From CAZIAK01 sp964537035 (lineage in GTDB: Bacteria > Planctomycetota > B15-G4): 63,380 nt of DNA. The stretch spans positions 1 to 63,380 of the forward strand of contig CAZIAK010000031.1 of assembly GCA_964537035.1 (NCBI GenBank), written 5' to 3'. This document shows, piece after piece, positions 1 through 7,926 of this stretch. The stretch's first letter is position 1. Every line of letters begins with the position of its first letter. A model generated the notes under the pieces. That model saw nothing but the letters and a program-made list of their open reading frames with translations. It ran no database searches and had not been told where the DNA came from. The position numbers were made by a program, and so were the translations under genes.

Positions 1-1
1 T

Positions 2-154
2 GGTGTTGCCCCTGCTGCCATGATGGAGAGGCTGCCCACTGCGGGTTGGCTGGCCTTCGAACTCAGCGCCTCGAACGACCTGTTCGATGGCGCAGAAATG
101 CAGCGACTGCTCGACGGCTTCGTGGCCCGACTGCTCACTCCGGGCCAGCCTTGA
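2..154 (+). CDS. 3' end of an unidentified gene (partial)
   Basis: An open frame runs from the window edge to a TGA at 152-154 and gives about 50 C-terminal residues ending in LLTPGQP. The stretch is rich in Leu and Ala and contains a short amphipathic segment (MQRLLDGFVARLL). It is too short to assign to a family. Because the next gene begins about 135 nt downstream with its own regulatory-looking palindrome, this is probably the end of a separate transcription unit. The start lies outside the window. Confidence 0.45.
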   Translation, partial: GVAPAAMMERLPTAGWLAFELSASNDLFDGAEMQRLLDGFVARLLTPGQP

Positions 155-260
155 CCAGGCTTTCCGTCCGACGTTAGAGCGCTGTGATTCGCTGGGTGGG
201 GCAGGGCCAGGGCAGTGCTAGAGGGCCGCCATCACCGCGCCAAGGTTCTTTTCTGTCCAT

Positions 261-279
261 TGTACCAATGTGTGATACA
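261..279 (+). promoter_or_regulatory. Probable GntR/YtrA operator (inverted repeat)
   Basis: TGTACCA (261-267), a 5-nt spacer, then TGATACA (273-279) form an inverted repeat with 6 of 7 pairs matching. It ends 9 nt before the ATG at 289 of a GntR-family regulator. YtrA-type regulators commonly bind imperfect palindromes of this size in their own promoter. A weak extended -10 (TGTGATACA) overlaps the right arm, so transcripts would have almost no leader. The operator role is inferred from position and symmetry. Confidence 0.5.
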
Positions 280-288
280 TTCCTTCGC

Positions 289-684
289 ATGTTGACCATT
301 CGACTCGACTCGCCTGTGCCCCTGGCCGACCAGCTGGTCTCCGGGTTGCGCTGTGCCATCGCTCGGCGTCAGGTGCGCACCGGTGACCCCCTGCCCACGG
401 TGCGCCAGCTGGCGGCCGATCTGGGCATCAACATGAACACCGTCTCCAGGGCCTATCGGGCGCTGGAGGCCTCGGGCCTGGTCTCCACGGTGCGCGGTCG
501 AGGCACGGTGGTGGCGGCGGAGCAAGAGCGGCCAACGGTCGACCCCGCCGCCACCCGGCAGGTGTTGGCCCAATCGCTGCGAGGTGTCCTGGCGGACCTT
601 CGTTTGGCGGGTTTGGCCAGGGGCGATGCTAGCGCCCTGGTCGACCAGGAACTCTCCACGATCTGGCAGGAGGACGACTCATGA
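289..684 (+). CDS. GntR family transcriptional regulator, YtrA subfamily
   Basis: A 131-residue DNA-binding regulator. Residues 1-70 form the GntR winged helix-turn-helix, with the typical LADQLVSGLRCAIARRQV, GDPLPTVRQLAADLGINMNT and GLVSTVRGRGTVV stretches. The C-terminal ~55 residues form a short helical dimerisation region, as in the YtrA subfamily, instead of the large effector domain of FadR or HutC types. A longer frame opens at 184, but family similarity begins at the ATG at 289, just after the palindrome at 261-279. Its stop overlaps the following membrane protein by 4 nt (ATGA), so the two are translationally coupled. YtrA regulators normally control transporter or membrane genes encoded with them. 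Confidence 0.85.
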   Translation: MLTIRLDSPVPLADQLVSGLRCAIARRQVRTGDPLPTVRQLAADLGINMNTVSRAYRALEASGLVSTVRGRGTVVAAEQERPTVDPAATRQVLAQSLRGVLADLRLAGLARGDASALVDQELSTIWQEDDS

Positions 685-1520
685 TGATCTGGTTTGACCG
701 ACTCTTCCCCGCGTTGATGGCGATCATGCCCGCGTTGATTCTGCGCTCGGTGCCCATGCACCCGACGGAGGCAGCGGACGACGCGGCAGCCAAGGAGCGC
801 CGGGTCTACCTGCTCACGGCTTTGGCCCTGGGCCTTCACGCGGCGGCCATGACCCTGTTCGAGACGTCGCAAGCGGGGCGGGGCTCAGCCCAGGCAGGCT
901 GGGTCATGGGCTTCTCGATGTTCGCGTTCTTTCACCTCTGGTTCGGGCAGGCGGCTCCAGCACTGGCTGCCCGGAGCCCTGGCTGGCGCAACCCCCAGGG
1001 CGAGGCAGTCCAGCGCAGCGCCTCCCTCGCTCCCCGGCATGTGCAGCGGGCGTCGACCGTTCCCAGGTCGGCCTTGCTCGTGGGCTGGATGCTCTACGGA
1101 GTCGCCACTGGTCTCACGATCTGGAGCGTTGTACAGGGCTTGCACGCGTCCATCCTCGTGGGGCTCATCTGGTGGCCGGGTTTCGTCTGGGGCGTCCGCG
1201 CTGTGCGCACGGAGGCAGAACCTCGAGATGCGGCGGGATCCGCCGAGCTGGAACAGGCCTACAGCGACCAGCGGCGCTTCAGGGCGTGGGGCTTCTACTG
1301 GCTGGGCGTCCTCGGCACAGCTGCCATGTCGGTGGCGTTCGTTGCTGCAGCGTTGGACCTCCCCGGTGTGGGCCTGTCGGGCGCCATTGGCGGCTCCCTC
1401 ATCGGTCTTGTGGGTGCGGTCATGGGCACCATGGCGTCGTTTCGCCAGGCCAAGATCAATGGCCTGCTTCACGAACTGGACCATGACCTGAAGCCTCAGG
1501 GCAACGGCGACACGGTCTGA
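681..1520 (+). CDS. Polytopic membrane protein of unknown function
   Basis: A 279-residue protein with about six hydrophobic segments, near residues 43-60, 73-89, 131-151, 157-172, 202-224 and 229-251. The central loop (about 95-130) is basic and low in hydrophobicity, and the C-terminus is hydrophilic. No ABC ATPase signature or catalytic motif is visible. The start overlaps the YtrA-type regulator stop by 4 nt, so both are made from one mRNA and this protein is a plausible target or partner of that regulator. YtrA operons usually also carry an ABC ATPase; none is present here. I do not recognise the family. Confidence 0.7.
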   Translation: MMIWFDRLFPALMAIMPALILRSVPMHPTEAADDAAAKERRVYLLTALALGLHAAAMTLFETSQAGRGSAQAGWVMGFSMFAFFHLWFGQAAPALAARSPGWRNPQGEAVQRSASLAPRHVQRASTVPRSALLVGWMLYGVATGLTIWSVVQGLHASILVGLIWWPGFVWGVRAVRTEAEPRDAAGSAELEQAYSDQRRFRAWGFYWLGVLGTAAMSVAFVAAALDLPGVGLSGAIGGSLIGLVGAVMGTMASFRQAKINGLLHELDHDLKPQGNGDTV

Positions 1521-1653
1521 TGCGAACCGGGCTCCACGGCCTGCAGACTCACCACCTCGGTCTCAAGGCGCGGGATGTGCGAGCTCTGAACCATGTGTCG
1601 TGACCCCGCACGGCTGGGCTGCCTTGAGTGGGGGGATGATACCGTGAGCGGCC

Positions 1654-2790
1654 ATGGACCTCAGCACCTGCCACCCCAACCACAGCTCAGTGGCTCGACC
1701 GCTGCTTCGCCTGTTGATCGCTCTGAGCTTCGTGGCGTCCACACTGCAGCCCGCCGAGGCTGGCGACCGGGTGCGCACGGGATACTGGAAAGCGGGTCGG
1801 GCGCCCGACGGCTGGGTCCTCTACGAGACCGAGCACTATCAGGTGCAGTGCGCCGCCGGAGAGACCTTGGCCATGGCAGTGGGCGCCCACGCCGAGGCCA
1901 TGCTCTCCGTCTATCGAGACATGCTGCCTTCGCGCAAGAAGATGCCCAGCTTCGTGATCAAGATCTTCGCCGACCGCGAGGGCTTTCTTGCCTACCGCCC
2001 TGAGGCCAGCGACTTCGTGGCCTGGTACGACAAGGACGAGAAGGAGCTGCTGGCCTACGACACCGGAGTCATGCTGGGCGACCGTTACGGGCCGGGGCAT
2101 ATCCGCCTGGTGAATGACTACCCTCGGGAGCTGTCAGCCTGGGAGACCGAGCGACTCGACGAGTTGTTCGCAGAGATCAACGATCGGTACATCGAAGACC
2201 TGGCCGGGCTCGTGGCCCACGAAGCCTGGCACCAGTACTTCCATTACTACACCGTGTCCTGGGTGGCCATGCCTGCCTGGCTCGACGAAGGTCTGGGCGA
2301 CTACTTCCTCACCGCTCGCAGTGACGGTGCTGGCGGTGTCGATGTCGGTGCTGTGTTTCCCGATGGCGCGCGCATCTCGCGACAGATCATCGAGGACGGG
2401 ATCGCCTTGCCCCTGGGCGAGCTGTTCGACCTCGACCAGGCGGGTTACTACGCAGAGGGTTGGGCCCGCTACGCGCAGGGCTGGTCCGTGGTGCACTTCT
2501 TGATGCATCACGATGAGGCGCCCATGGCCGAGCTGATCCCCGCGTACTTGAAGGACTTCAAGAAGTCGAAGAACTTCCGCAAGACGAACAAGTCGATCTT
2601 TGCCGGTATCGATCTGGAGGCTCTCGATGAACAGTGGCGTCGCTGGGCCTTGTCCCTCCCCCAGGATGACCCCATGGGCCGACTGGCGGAGCGCTTCGCA
2701 GAGATGATCGGCCCGGGCGATCTTGAGGCGCCCCAGCCCTGGCGTGATGTGTACGCCTGGTACAGAGAACGGGCCCTGTCAGAGCGCTGA
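1654..2790 (+). CDS. Secreted HExxH protein, DUF1570-like putative metallopeptidase
   Basis: A 378-residue protein. A hydrophobic stretch at about residues 13-34, ending before a QPAEAGD cleavage-like site, acts as a signal peptide. The zinc motif HEAWH is at residues 189-193, followed by Glu212 in the sequence WLDEGLGDYF. This is the gluzincin arrangement (HExxH plus a downstream Glu ligand) seen in DUF1570 and peptidase MA-like proteins that are frequent in planctomycetes. The N-terminal third (WVLYETEHYQVQC) matches the substrate-flanking region of that family. It probably acts outside the cytoplasm. Its substrate is unknown. It stands alone between a membrane protein and the sigma factor gene. 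Confidence 0.75.
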   Translation: MDLSTCHPNHSSVARPLLRLLIALSFVASTLQPAEAGDRVRTGYWKAGRAPDGWVLYETEHYQVQCAAGETLAMAVGAHAEAMLSVYRDMLPSRKKMPSFVIKIFADREGFLAYRPEASDFVAWYDKDEKELLAYDTGVMLGDRYGPGHIRLVNDYPRELSAWETERLDELFAEINDRYIEDLAGLVAHEAWHQYFHYYTVSWVAMPAWLDEGLGDYFLTARSDGAGGVDVGAVFPDGARISRQIIEDGIALPLGELFDLDQAGYYAEGWARYAQGWSVVHFLMHHDEAPMAELIPAYLKDFKKSKNFRKTNKSIFAGIDLEALDEQWRRWALSLPQDDPMGRLAERFAEMIGPGDLEAPQPWRDVYAWYRERALSER

Positions 2791-2864
2791 CCACAGGCCG
2801 TCAGCCGTTGTGAGCGAGCGTTACGGCGGGCCCGGCGAGCCTCTCCGGGGGCCGAGATGACTGC

Positions 2865-2870
2865 TGTATA
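2865..2870 (+). promoter_or_regulatory. Possible -10 element of the sigma/kinase unit
   Basis: TATACT, 5 of 6 to the sigma-70 -10 consensus, lies 22 nt before the ATG at 2893. No good -35 hexamer sits 16-18 nt upstream, so an activator or alternative sigma factor may be needed. Its position favours the ATG at 2893 over the one at 2857, which would place the -10 inside the coding region. Confidence 0.35.
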
Positions 2871-2892
2871 CTCCCGGTTGCACGACGGGTGC

Positions 2893-3504
2893 ATGCGCTA
2901 CACAGTCGACACGGCGAGGGCGGGCGTCATCGATCCACTCATCCAACGAGCCAAAGACGGTTGCAACGTGGCCCGGGGCGAGTTGCAGGAGCGCTTCGCC
3001 GAAGACCTGCGAGGCTACGTGCGTCGTCACGTGGGTGTGGGCCTGGGTCGCAAGATCTCTCACTCAGACCTGTGCCAGGAGACGTTCGTGCGCGTCTTCA
3101 AGGGCATGCACAGCCTCCCGGACGACGCCACGCCCGCGCTGTTTCGCAGTCGTCTCATGCGCACCGCAGAGTGGGTCATCCGCGACGCGGCCAGGTCGCT
3201 GCAACGCCTCTCTGGCGAGTCTCTCGCTGGGGCCCTCGGCGCCGAAGGCGTGGTCGATCCCGCCGGTAGTCAGTCCATGGGAGACGTGACGCGGGATGAT
3301 CAGGCGCGCTGGCTTCACCGGCTGCTCAGCCGTCTGCCCCGCCCTTACGCGGACGTCCTGCGACAGAAGCTCGCTGGCAGTGATTTTCGCACCATCGCCG
3401 ATCGCCTCGGTGAGCGGGAGGGCACGGTACGCAAGCGCTACGAGCGCGCCTGCCAGCAACTGCGTCAACTTGTAGAGATGTCCGGCGAAGGCGATGTGGG
3501 GTGA
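2893..3504 (+). CDS. ECF-type RNA polymerase sigma factor
   Basis: About 203 residues. Sigma region 2 is recognisable around DLCQETFVRVFKGM, which recruits core polymerase and the -10. Region 4 follows as a C-terminal helix-turn-helix (SRLPRPYADVLRQKL, then FRTIADRLGEREGTVRKR). Region 3 and region 1.1 are absent, as in ECF factors. An in-frame ATG at 2857 exists, but similarity starts at 2893 (IDPLIQRAKDGCNVARGEL). The last 4 nt overlap the kinase start (GTGA), so sigma factor and kinase are coupled. Coupled ECF factor and Ser/Thr kinase genes are a recurring planctomycete arrangement. This suggests that the kinase controls the factor by phosphorylation in place of a classical anti-sigma. Confidence 0.9.
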   Translation: MRYTVDTARAGVIDPLIQRAKDGCNVARGELQERFAEDLRGYVRRHVGVGLGRKISHSDLCQETFVRVFKGMHSLPDDATPALFRSRLMRTAEWVIRDAARSLQRLSGESLAGALGAEGVVDPAGSQSMGDVTRDDQARWLHRLLSRLPRPYADVLRQKLAGSDFRTIADRLGEREGTVRKRYERACQQLRQLVEMSGEGDVG

Positions 3505-6500
3505 GCGACGAGGCTCTCGACCGTCACCTGCGAGCCTTCGTCGAGGAGGCGGGGGCGGAGGCTGCCCGTGACGTGCTGCGCCAGTTGCAGTCCGGGCTGA
3601 CGCCGGAGGCAAGGGGCCTGCCCGCCGCGGGGTCTTTGCTGGGCGAGTATCGCTTGCTCACGCAGATTGGCCGAGGCGGCATGGGGGTCATCTTCGAGGC
3701 GGAGCAGGCCTCGGTGCCCGGTCGCCGGGTGGCGGTGAAGCTGCTGGCCCGGTCCGTCGACAGCCATCTCCGGCTGAGTCGATTCGAGCGGGAGATCGAG
3801 GTGATTGGCCGCCTGGACCACGAACACATCGTGCCCATCCTCTCTGCAGATCTGAGCGGGGAGGTCCCTTGGTATGCGATGAAGCTGGTCCACGGGCGCA
3901 CCTTGCGGGAGCTGCTCGATGAAGGGCAGCACTTCGACTTCGGGCGGCTGGCCAAGATCTTCTGCGAGCTGGCCTCCGCCCTCGATCACGCTCACAGCAA
4001 AGGCGTGATCCACCGGGACGTGAACGCGCGCAACATCATGCTCGACGAGCAGGGCAAGGCGCTGCTGCTCGACTTCGGTCTGGCCCATGACGATCTGGCC
4101 CAGACAGCGCTGACCCTGGGGGACGACGCCCTGGGCACGGCAGAGTGCATGTCCCCCGAGCAGGTCTCCGGGCGGGCTGGCGATATCTGTCCGGCCACCG
4201 ATGTGTACGGCCTGGGGGCCACGCTCTATCGCTGCCTGTGCGGCTGCCCACCCTTCGCCGGGCGCACCCTGCACGAGGTCTTCGAGCGCATCCTCGCCGG
4301 ACATCCCGTGCCACCCAGGAAGCTGCGCTCGGCCATCCCTCCAGATCTCGCGGCCATCTGCATGCAGGCCATGGCTCCCGAGATCGACGGTCGTTACGAC
4401 AGCGCGTCAGCCATGGCTGCAGACTTGCGGGCGTTTCTTGAGTACGGCCCCGTGCAGGCTCGGTCCCCCGGTGTCCTGAGCCGGGTCGTGCGCACGGTGA
4501 AGCAGCACAGAGGCGTGTCCCTGGTCAGCTTGATCGCCGTGCTGTTCGGCTGTGGCGTGTGGCTGCACGCCAGCTGGTGGACCCCTCGCGGCTGGCTCGA
4601 GAACGTCGAAGCTGCGGCGCACGGGGGAGATCTACGGCAAGCAGTGAACTGGACCCGTCGTCTGGACCAAGATTGGCCAGAATCTAGCTTCACCCGGAGA
4701 GCGCACACCGTGACGGAGACTCTGGTTACGGCGCAGATAGAAGCGGGGCTGGAGTCGCTGAACAAGGCCACCGAGCGGGGTGAGCTGGACGACGAGGCCA
4801 GGGCCGCTGCCTACGATGAGCTCTGCGTGCTCGAGGCCATGGGCGCCGAGCATGAGGGGCTGTCCCGCGCACGGGCTGAACACGCGGCGGACTGTCTGCG
4901 CAGGGAACTGGCCAGCTCAGCCCAGCTCTTCAACCCGGCGGCGGTCTCGTTGTGGTCCGGGCGCCTGCGGGACTCTCCCGTGGCGCCGGAGTATGAGGCT
5001 CTGCTCGATCGTCGCGGCCAGCTCTCGGTGAGCTCTCCGGGCGGGCCAGCCCGCGTCTGGCTCCATCCCCCGATGTCGGTGAATGGGCGCATGCTCTTTG
5101 ACGAGAGCGAAGAGGCCGCCATCGATCTGGGTTTGACGCCCACCGCGCTGCGCTCCGTCCCCGAAGGCAGCTACCTGCTCATCGCCAAGCGCGAAGGCTC
5201 TCTCGACACGCGCCTACCGTTGCTCGTGCGCCGCCGATCCATCCAGGAGCGTCGCGAGATCGAACTCTCGGTGGAGCTGCTCACGGACGATGAGCTGGGC
5301 GACGGCTGGCGGTTCATCCCCGGGGGCTTCTCGGTGCTGGGTGGCAGCTCGCCCGAGGCCCCTCATCAACTCACCTGGGTCGACTCGTTTTGCATCATGG
5401 AAAACGAGATGAGCGAGGTCGCCTTTCGTGATCTGCTCTGGCGCGAGGGGCGCTCGTGGGAAGACCAGGTCAAAGAGCTGCAGGCCATTTTCTGGGGCGA
5501 GAACCTGGAGCCGAACGAGCCCCGTGATCGGGCCGTGGGGTACATCAAGGCTCTGGACATCAACGCGGTGATGAAGGCGCTCAATGGCCGCGAGGCACAG
5601 CTCGGCGCCGAGGCCCGCTGGTTCTATCGACTGCCTCGCCCTGACGAGTGGGAGCGGGCTGGCCGAGGGGCGGACGGTCGTCTCTATCCCTGGGGAATGA
5701 CCTACCAGGACGGTCTGTGCAGCGACTACGGCTACTGCACAGACGACGATCAGTTCTACGCCTGGCGCAACAGTCCGCCGGGGGACACGTCGCCCTTCGG
5801 AGTGCGCAGCCTCGCCGGCGGCCGTCACGAGATCTGCACACCCAGAGACCTGCTGGCGCTGGTGGGGCGAGGCAAGTTTCTCGTTCGTGGTGGCAGCGCG
5901 GATGCCCGGCGACCGGAGGCGGTGACGCTGCTGGCCGAACAACTGGTCGACGCGGAGCTGCGCGATCGGATGATCGGCTTCCGCCTGGTGAAGGAACGCC
6001 TGCTGACCTTGCCCGACATGCCAGAGGCTCTCTTCAGCGACGACTTCGACGATCCCGCCGACGAGGGCGCGTTGCCTGGCGGATGGCTGGAGAGCCGATT
6101 CACCACCAGGGCTGTGGTCCCCTCCCAGGCCCGAGCCGCCCAGCATGACGGGCGGCTGGAGATCCGAGGTTACGCGGGCTCGTTCTCCGAGGAGGTCATC
6201 GTCACTCACGCCGTGTCTGTACCGGCGAGCGACTTTCAGCTCACGCTCACCGCTCGGGTCGACAGCGCGCACGCTTCGGGCCTGCCCCGTGCCTCTCTCG
6301 CCGTGGGTCTGGCCGAGCGTCCCGAGTGGATCGACCTGGGCCGGCAGCTTGGTCTGGCGCTGATGACCACGGGCGACTTTGAGCTGCACAACGGGCGCCA
6401 GGTCGCGCGGCGCTTCACGTTCGAGGAACTCATCGGGCGGGAGTTGCACTTCGAGATGGTGGTGCGCGGGGGGCAGGTCTCCGGGCGGCTCTGGCTGGAC

Positions 6501-6653
6501 GAGCGGGGAGAGAGTGAAGCGGCGAGCTTCGGCCCGGTGCCCATGCCGGAGCGCCTCGAAGCCTTCGCGCCCCAGTGCGCGTTCCTGAGGGTGGGCAACC
6601 TGGACGCCATGCGCGTGTCTGTGGATTCCCTGACCGTCGAGCCCCTCCACTGA
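3501..6653 (+). CDS. Membrane Ser/Thr-type protein kinase with FGE-sulfatase (SUMF1) domain
   Basis: A 1050-residue protein starting with GTG, overlapping the sigma gene by 4 nt. The kinase domain covers about residues 50-315, with the glycine loop GRGGMG (57-62), Lys80, the HRD triad (171-173) and DFG Asp191. A single transmembrane helix lies near 338-356. About 603-835 is an FGE-sulfatase/SUMF1-like fold (WRFIPGGFSVLGG; LPRPDEWERAGRG; FLVRGGS; MIGFRLVKE). The last ~200 residues look like a beta-sandwich, possibly ligand-binding. The catalytic loop reads HRDVNARN, with the usual Lys replaced by Asn and an Arg two residues on, as in tyrosine kinases; GTAECMSPEQ replaces GTxxYMSPEQ. The layout suggests an outside sensor driving an inside kinase that acts on the partner sigma factor. 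Confidence 0.9.
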   Translation: MSDEALDRHLRAFVEEAGAEAARDVLRQLQSGLTPEARGLPAAGSLLGEYRLLTQIGRGGMGVIFEAEQASVPGRRVAVKLLARSVDSHLRLSRFEREIEVIGRLDHEHIVPILSADLSGEVPWYAMKLVHGRTLRELLDEGQHFDFGRLAKIFCELASALDHAHSKGVIHRDVNARNIMLDEQGKALLLDFGLAHDDLAQTALTLGDDALGTAECMSPEQVSGRAGDICPATDVYGLGATLYRCLCGCPPFAGRTLHEVFERILAGHPVPPRKLRSAIPPDLAAICMQAMAPEIDGRYDSASAMAADLRAFLEYGPVQARSPGVLSRVVRTVKQHRGVSLVSLIAVLFGCGVWLHASWWTPRGWLENVEAAAHGGDLRQAVNWTRRLDQDWPESSFTRRAHTVTETLVTAQIEAGLESLNKATERGELDDEARAAAYDELCVLEAMGAEHEGLSRARAEHAADCLRRELASSAQLFNPAAVSLWSGRLRDSPVAPEYEALLDRRGQLSVSSPGGPARVWLHPPMSVNGRMLFDESEEAAIDLGLTPTALRSVPEGSYLLIAKREGSLDTRLPLLVRRRSIQERREIELSVELLTDDELGDGWRFIPGGFSVLGGSSPEAPHQLTWVDSFCIMENEMSEVAFRDLLWREGRSWEDQVKELQAIFWGENLEPNEPRDRAVGYIKALDINAVMKALNGREAQLGAEARWFYRLPRPDEWERAGRGADGRLYPWGMTYQDGLCSDYGYCTDDDQFYAWRNSPPGDTSPFGVRSLAGGRHEICTPRDLLALVGRGKFLVRGGSADARRPEAVTLLAEQLVDAELRDRMIGFRLVKERLLTLPDMPEALFSDDFDDPADEGALPGGWLESRFTTRAVVPSQARAAQHDGRLEIRGYAGSFSEEVIVTHAVSVPASDFQLTLTARVDSAHASGLPRASLAVGLAERPEWIDLGRQLGLALMTTGDFELHNGRQVARRFTFEELIGRELHFEMVVRGGQVSGRLWLDERGESEAASFGPVPMPERLEAFAPQCAFLRVGNLDAMRVSVDSLTVEPLH

Positions 6654-6820
6654 CGGCACAGATGGCCGCAGCAGATCTTCGGGATGGGAGGCCTGGCAGA
6701 GGTGCCTGTCCCTGCCCTGGGCGCTCGCCGATGGGCTCAGACCCTGATCCAAGTCGTGCTCTCCGGGGCACTTGCACCCAGATCGCTGACTTCGTTGGTC
6801 ACCTGGCTCCCCCGGGTCAG

Positions 6821-6826
6821 TAGAAT
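6821..6826 (+). promoter_or_regulatory. Possible -10 element of the biotin operon
   Basis: TAGAAT lies 50 nt before the bioB ATG at 6877, within the 223-nt gap after the kinase gene. A TTGGTC at 6795-6800 is 20 nt upstream, too far for an ideal -35. Hexamers of the form TANNNT also precede other genes here (for example TATATT at 31263 before nadA and TAGCAT at 55116 before nadC). No BirA-type operator palindrome was seen. Confidence 0.3.
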
Positions 6827-6876
6827 CCGCCCTTTAAGCCCACACCGCCCAAAACCCGCTTCGGGGACTCAAGTCC

Positions 6877-7926
6877 ATGCGTGCCTTCATCGACGACTGC
6901 CTCGACCGGGTCCTGGCTGGGAGCGACCTCTCCATTGACGATGGCGCGCGGCTGCTGGGCGCCGGACCAGACGACTTCATGCACCTGTTGGCGGCCGCTT
7001 CCCGGGTGCGCCTCCACTACGTGGGCGACGAGGTGCATCTGTGCTCGATCGTCAACGCCAAGAGCGGTCGCTGCAGCGAAGACTGCGGCTTCTGCTCCCA
7101 GTCGTCCCGCTTCACCACGGGCATCGACGAGTACGAACTGCTGCCCGAAGGCCAGGCGCTCAAGGCGGGCGAAGAGGCCCGCTCTCATGGCGCCGAGGCC
7201 CTGGGTCTGGTGGCCGCCTGGCGTGGGCTCAAGCAAGGCAAGCAGCTCGATGAGGTGGTAGAGCGCGTGCGCGAGGTGAGCCAGAACGGAGCTGTCCACG
7301 CGGACGCTTCTCTGGGACTGATCGATGACCCGGAGGTGGCCAGGCAGCTCAAGGATGCTGGGCTGCACACCTACAACCACAACCTGGAGACGGCTCGCAG
7401 CCACTTCGATGAGGTGGTGGCCAGTCACGACTACGACGAGCGGCTCGAGACCTTGAAGATCGTCCGTGAGGCCGGACTGCACCTGTGCAGCGGCGGCATC
7501 GTGGGCATGGGCGAGTCGTTGCGGCAGCGGGCCGAGCTGGCCGCCGAGCTGCGAGAGGTTGATCCGGACATGGTGCCGCTCAACTTCTTGAACCCCATCG
7601 AAGGCACGCCCATGGGCGAGACACACGAGCCCATGGCGGCCATTGACGCGCTCAAGTGCATCGCCATGTTCAGGCTCATGCTGCCCAGGCACCAGATCAT
7701 GGTGGCCGGCGGTCGCGAAGTGGTGCTGGGTTCCTTGGCGCCACTCATGTACATGGCTGGAGCCAGCGCGACCATGGTGGGCAACTATCTGACCACTGAG
7801 GGCACACCCGCCGCGGACGACGTGGCGACCATCCGGGCCCTGGGGCTTTCGCTGCGTACGGACGGCTGTGCGGAGCTGCCCGACAGTCCCCGTCCCCGGA
7901 GCCAGGCCGCGGTGGCCAGTGTCTGA
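6877..7926 (+). CDS. bioB: Biotin synthase
   Basis: A 349-residue radical SAM enzyme that inserts sulfur into dethiobiotin, the last step of biotin synthesis. The CxxxCxxC cluster motif is at Cys66, Cys70 and Cys73 (GRCSEDCGFCSQ). The ligands of the second, sacrificial iron-sulfur cluster fall in the expected conserved stretches (for example GLHLCSGGIVGMGE). Length is normal for BioB. It is the first gene of the cluster. Its last 8 nt overlap the most likely start of bioF, so the two are translationally coupled. The C-terminal tail after DGCAELPDS is basic and not part of the conserved core. Confidence 0.97.
   Translation: MRAFIDDCLDRVLAGSDLSIDDGARLLGAGPDDFMHLLAAASRVRLHYVGDEVHLCSIVNAKSGRCSEDCGFCSQSSRFTTGIDEYELLPEGQALKAGEEARSHGAEALGLVAAWRGLKQGKQLDEVVERVREVSQNGAVHADASLGLIDDPEVARQLKDAGLHTYNHNLETARSHFDEVVASHDYDERLETLKIVREAGLHLCSGGIVGMGESLRQRAELAAELREVDPDMVPLNFLNPIEGTPMGETHEPMAAIDALKCIAMFRLMLPRHQIMVAGGREVVLGSLAPLMYMAGASATMVGNYLTTEGTPAADDVATIRALGLSLRTDGCAELPDSPRPRSQAAVASV

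Noticed and set aside
5214..6752. 512-codon minus-strand frame antisense to the kinase gene
   Set aside because: The plus-strand frame has clear kinase and SUMF1 motifs. The antisense product is His/Arg/Gly-rich with no family features, a usual by-product of high-GC codon use.
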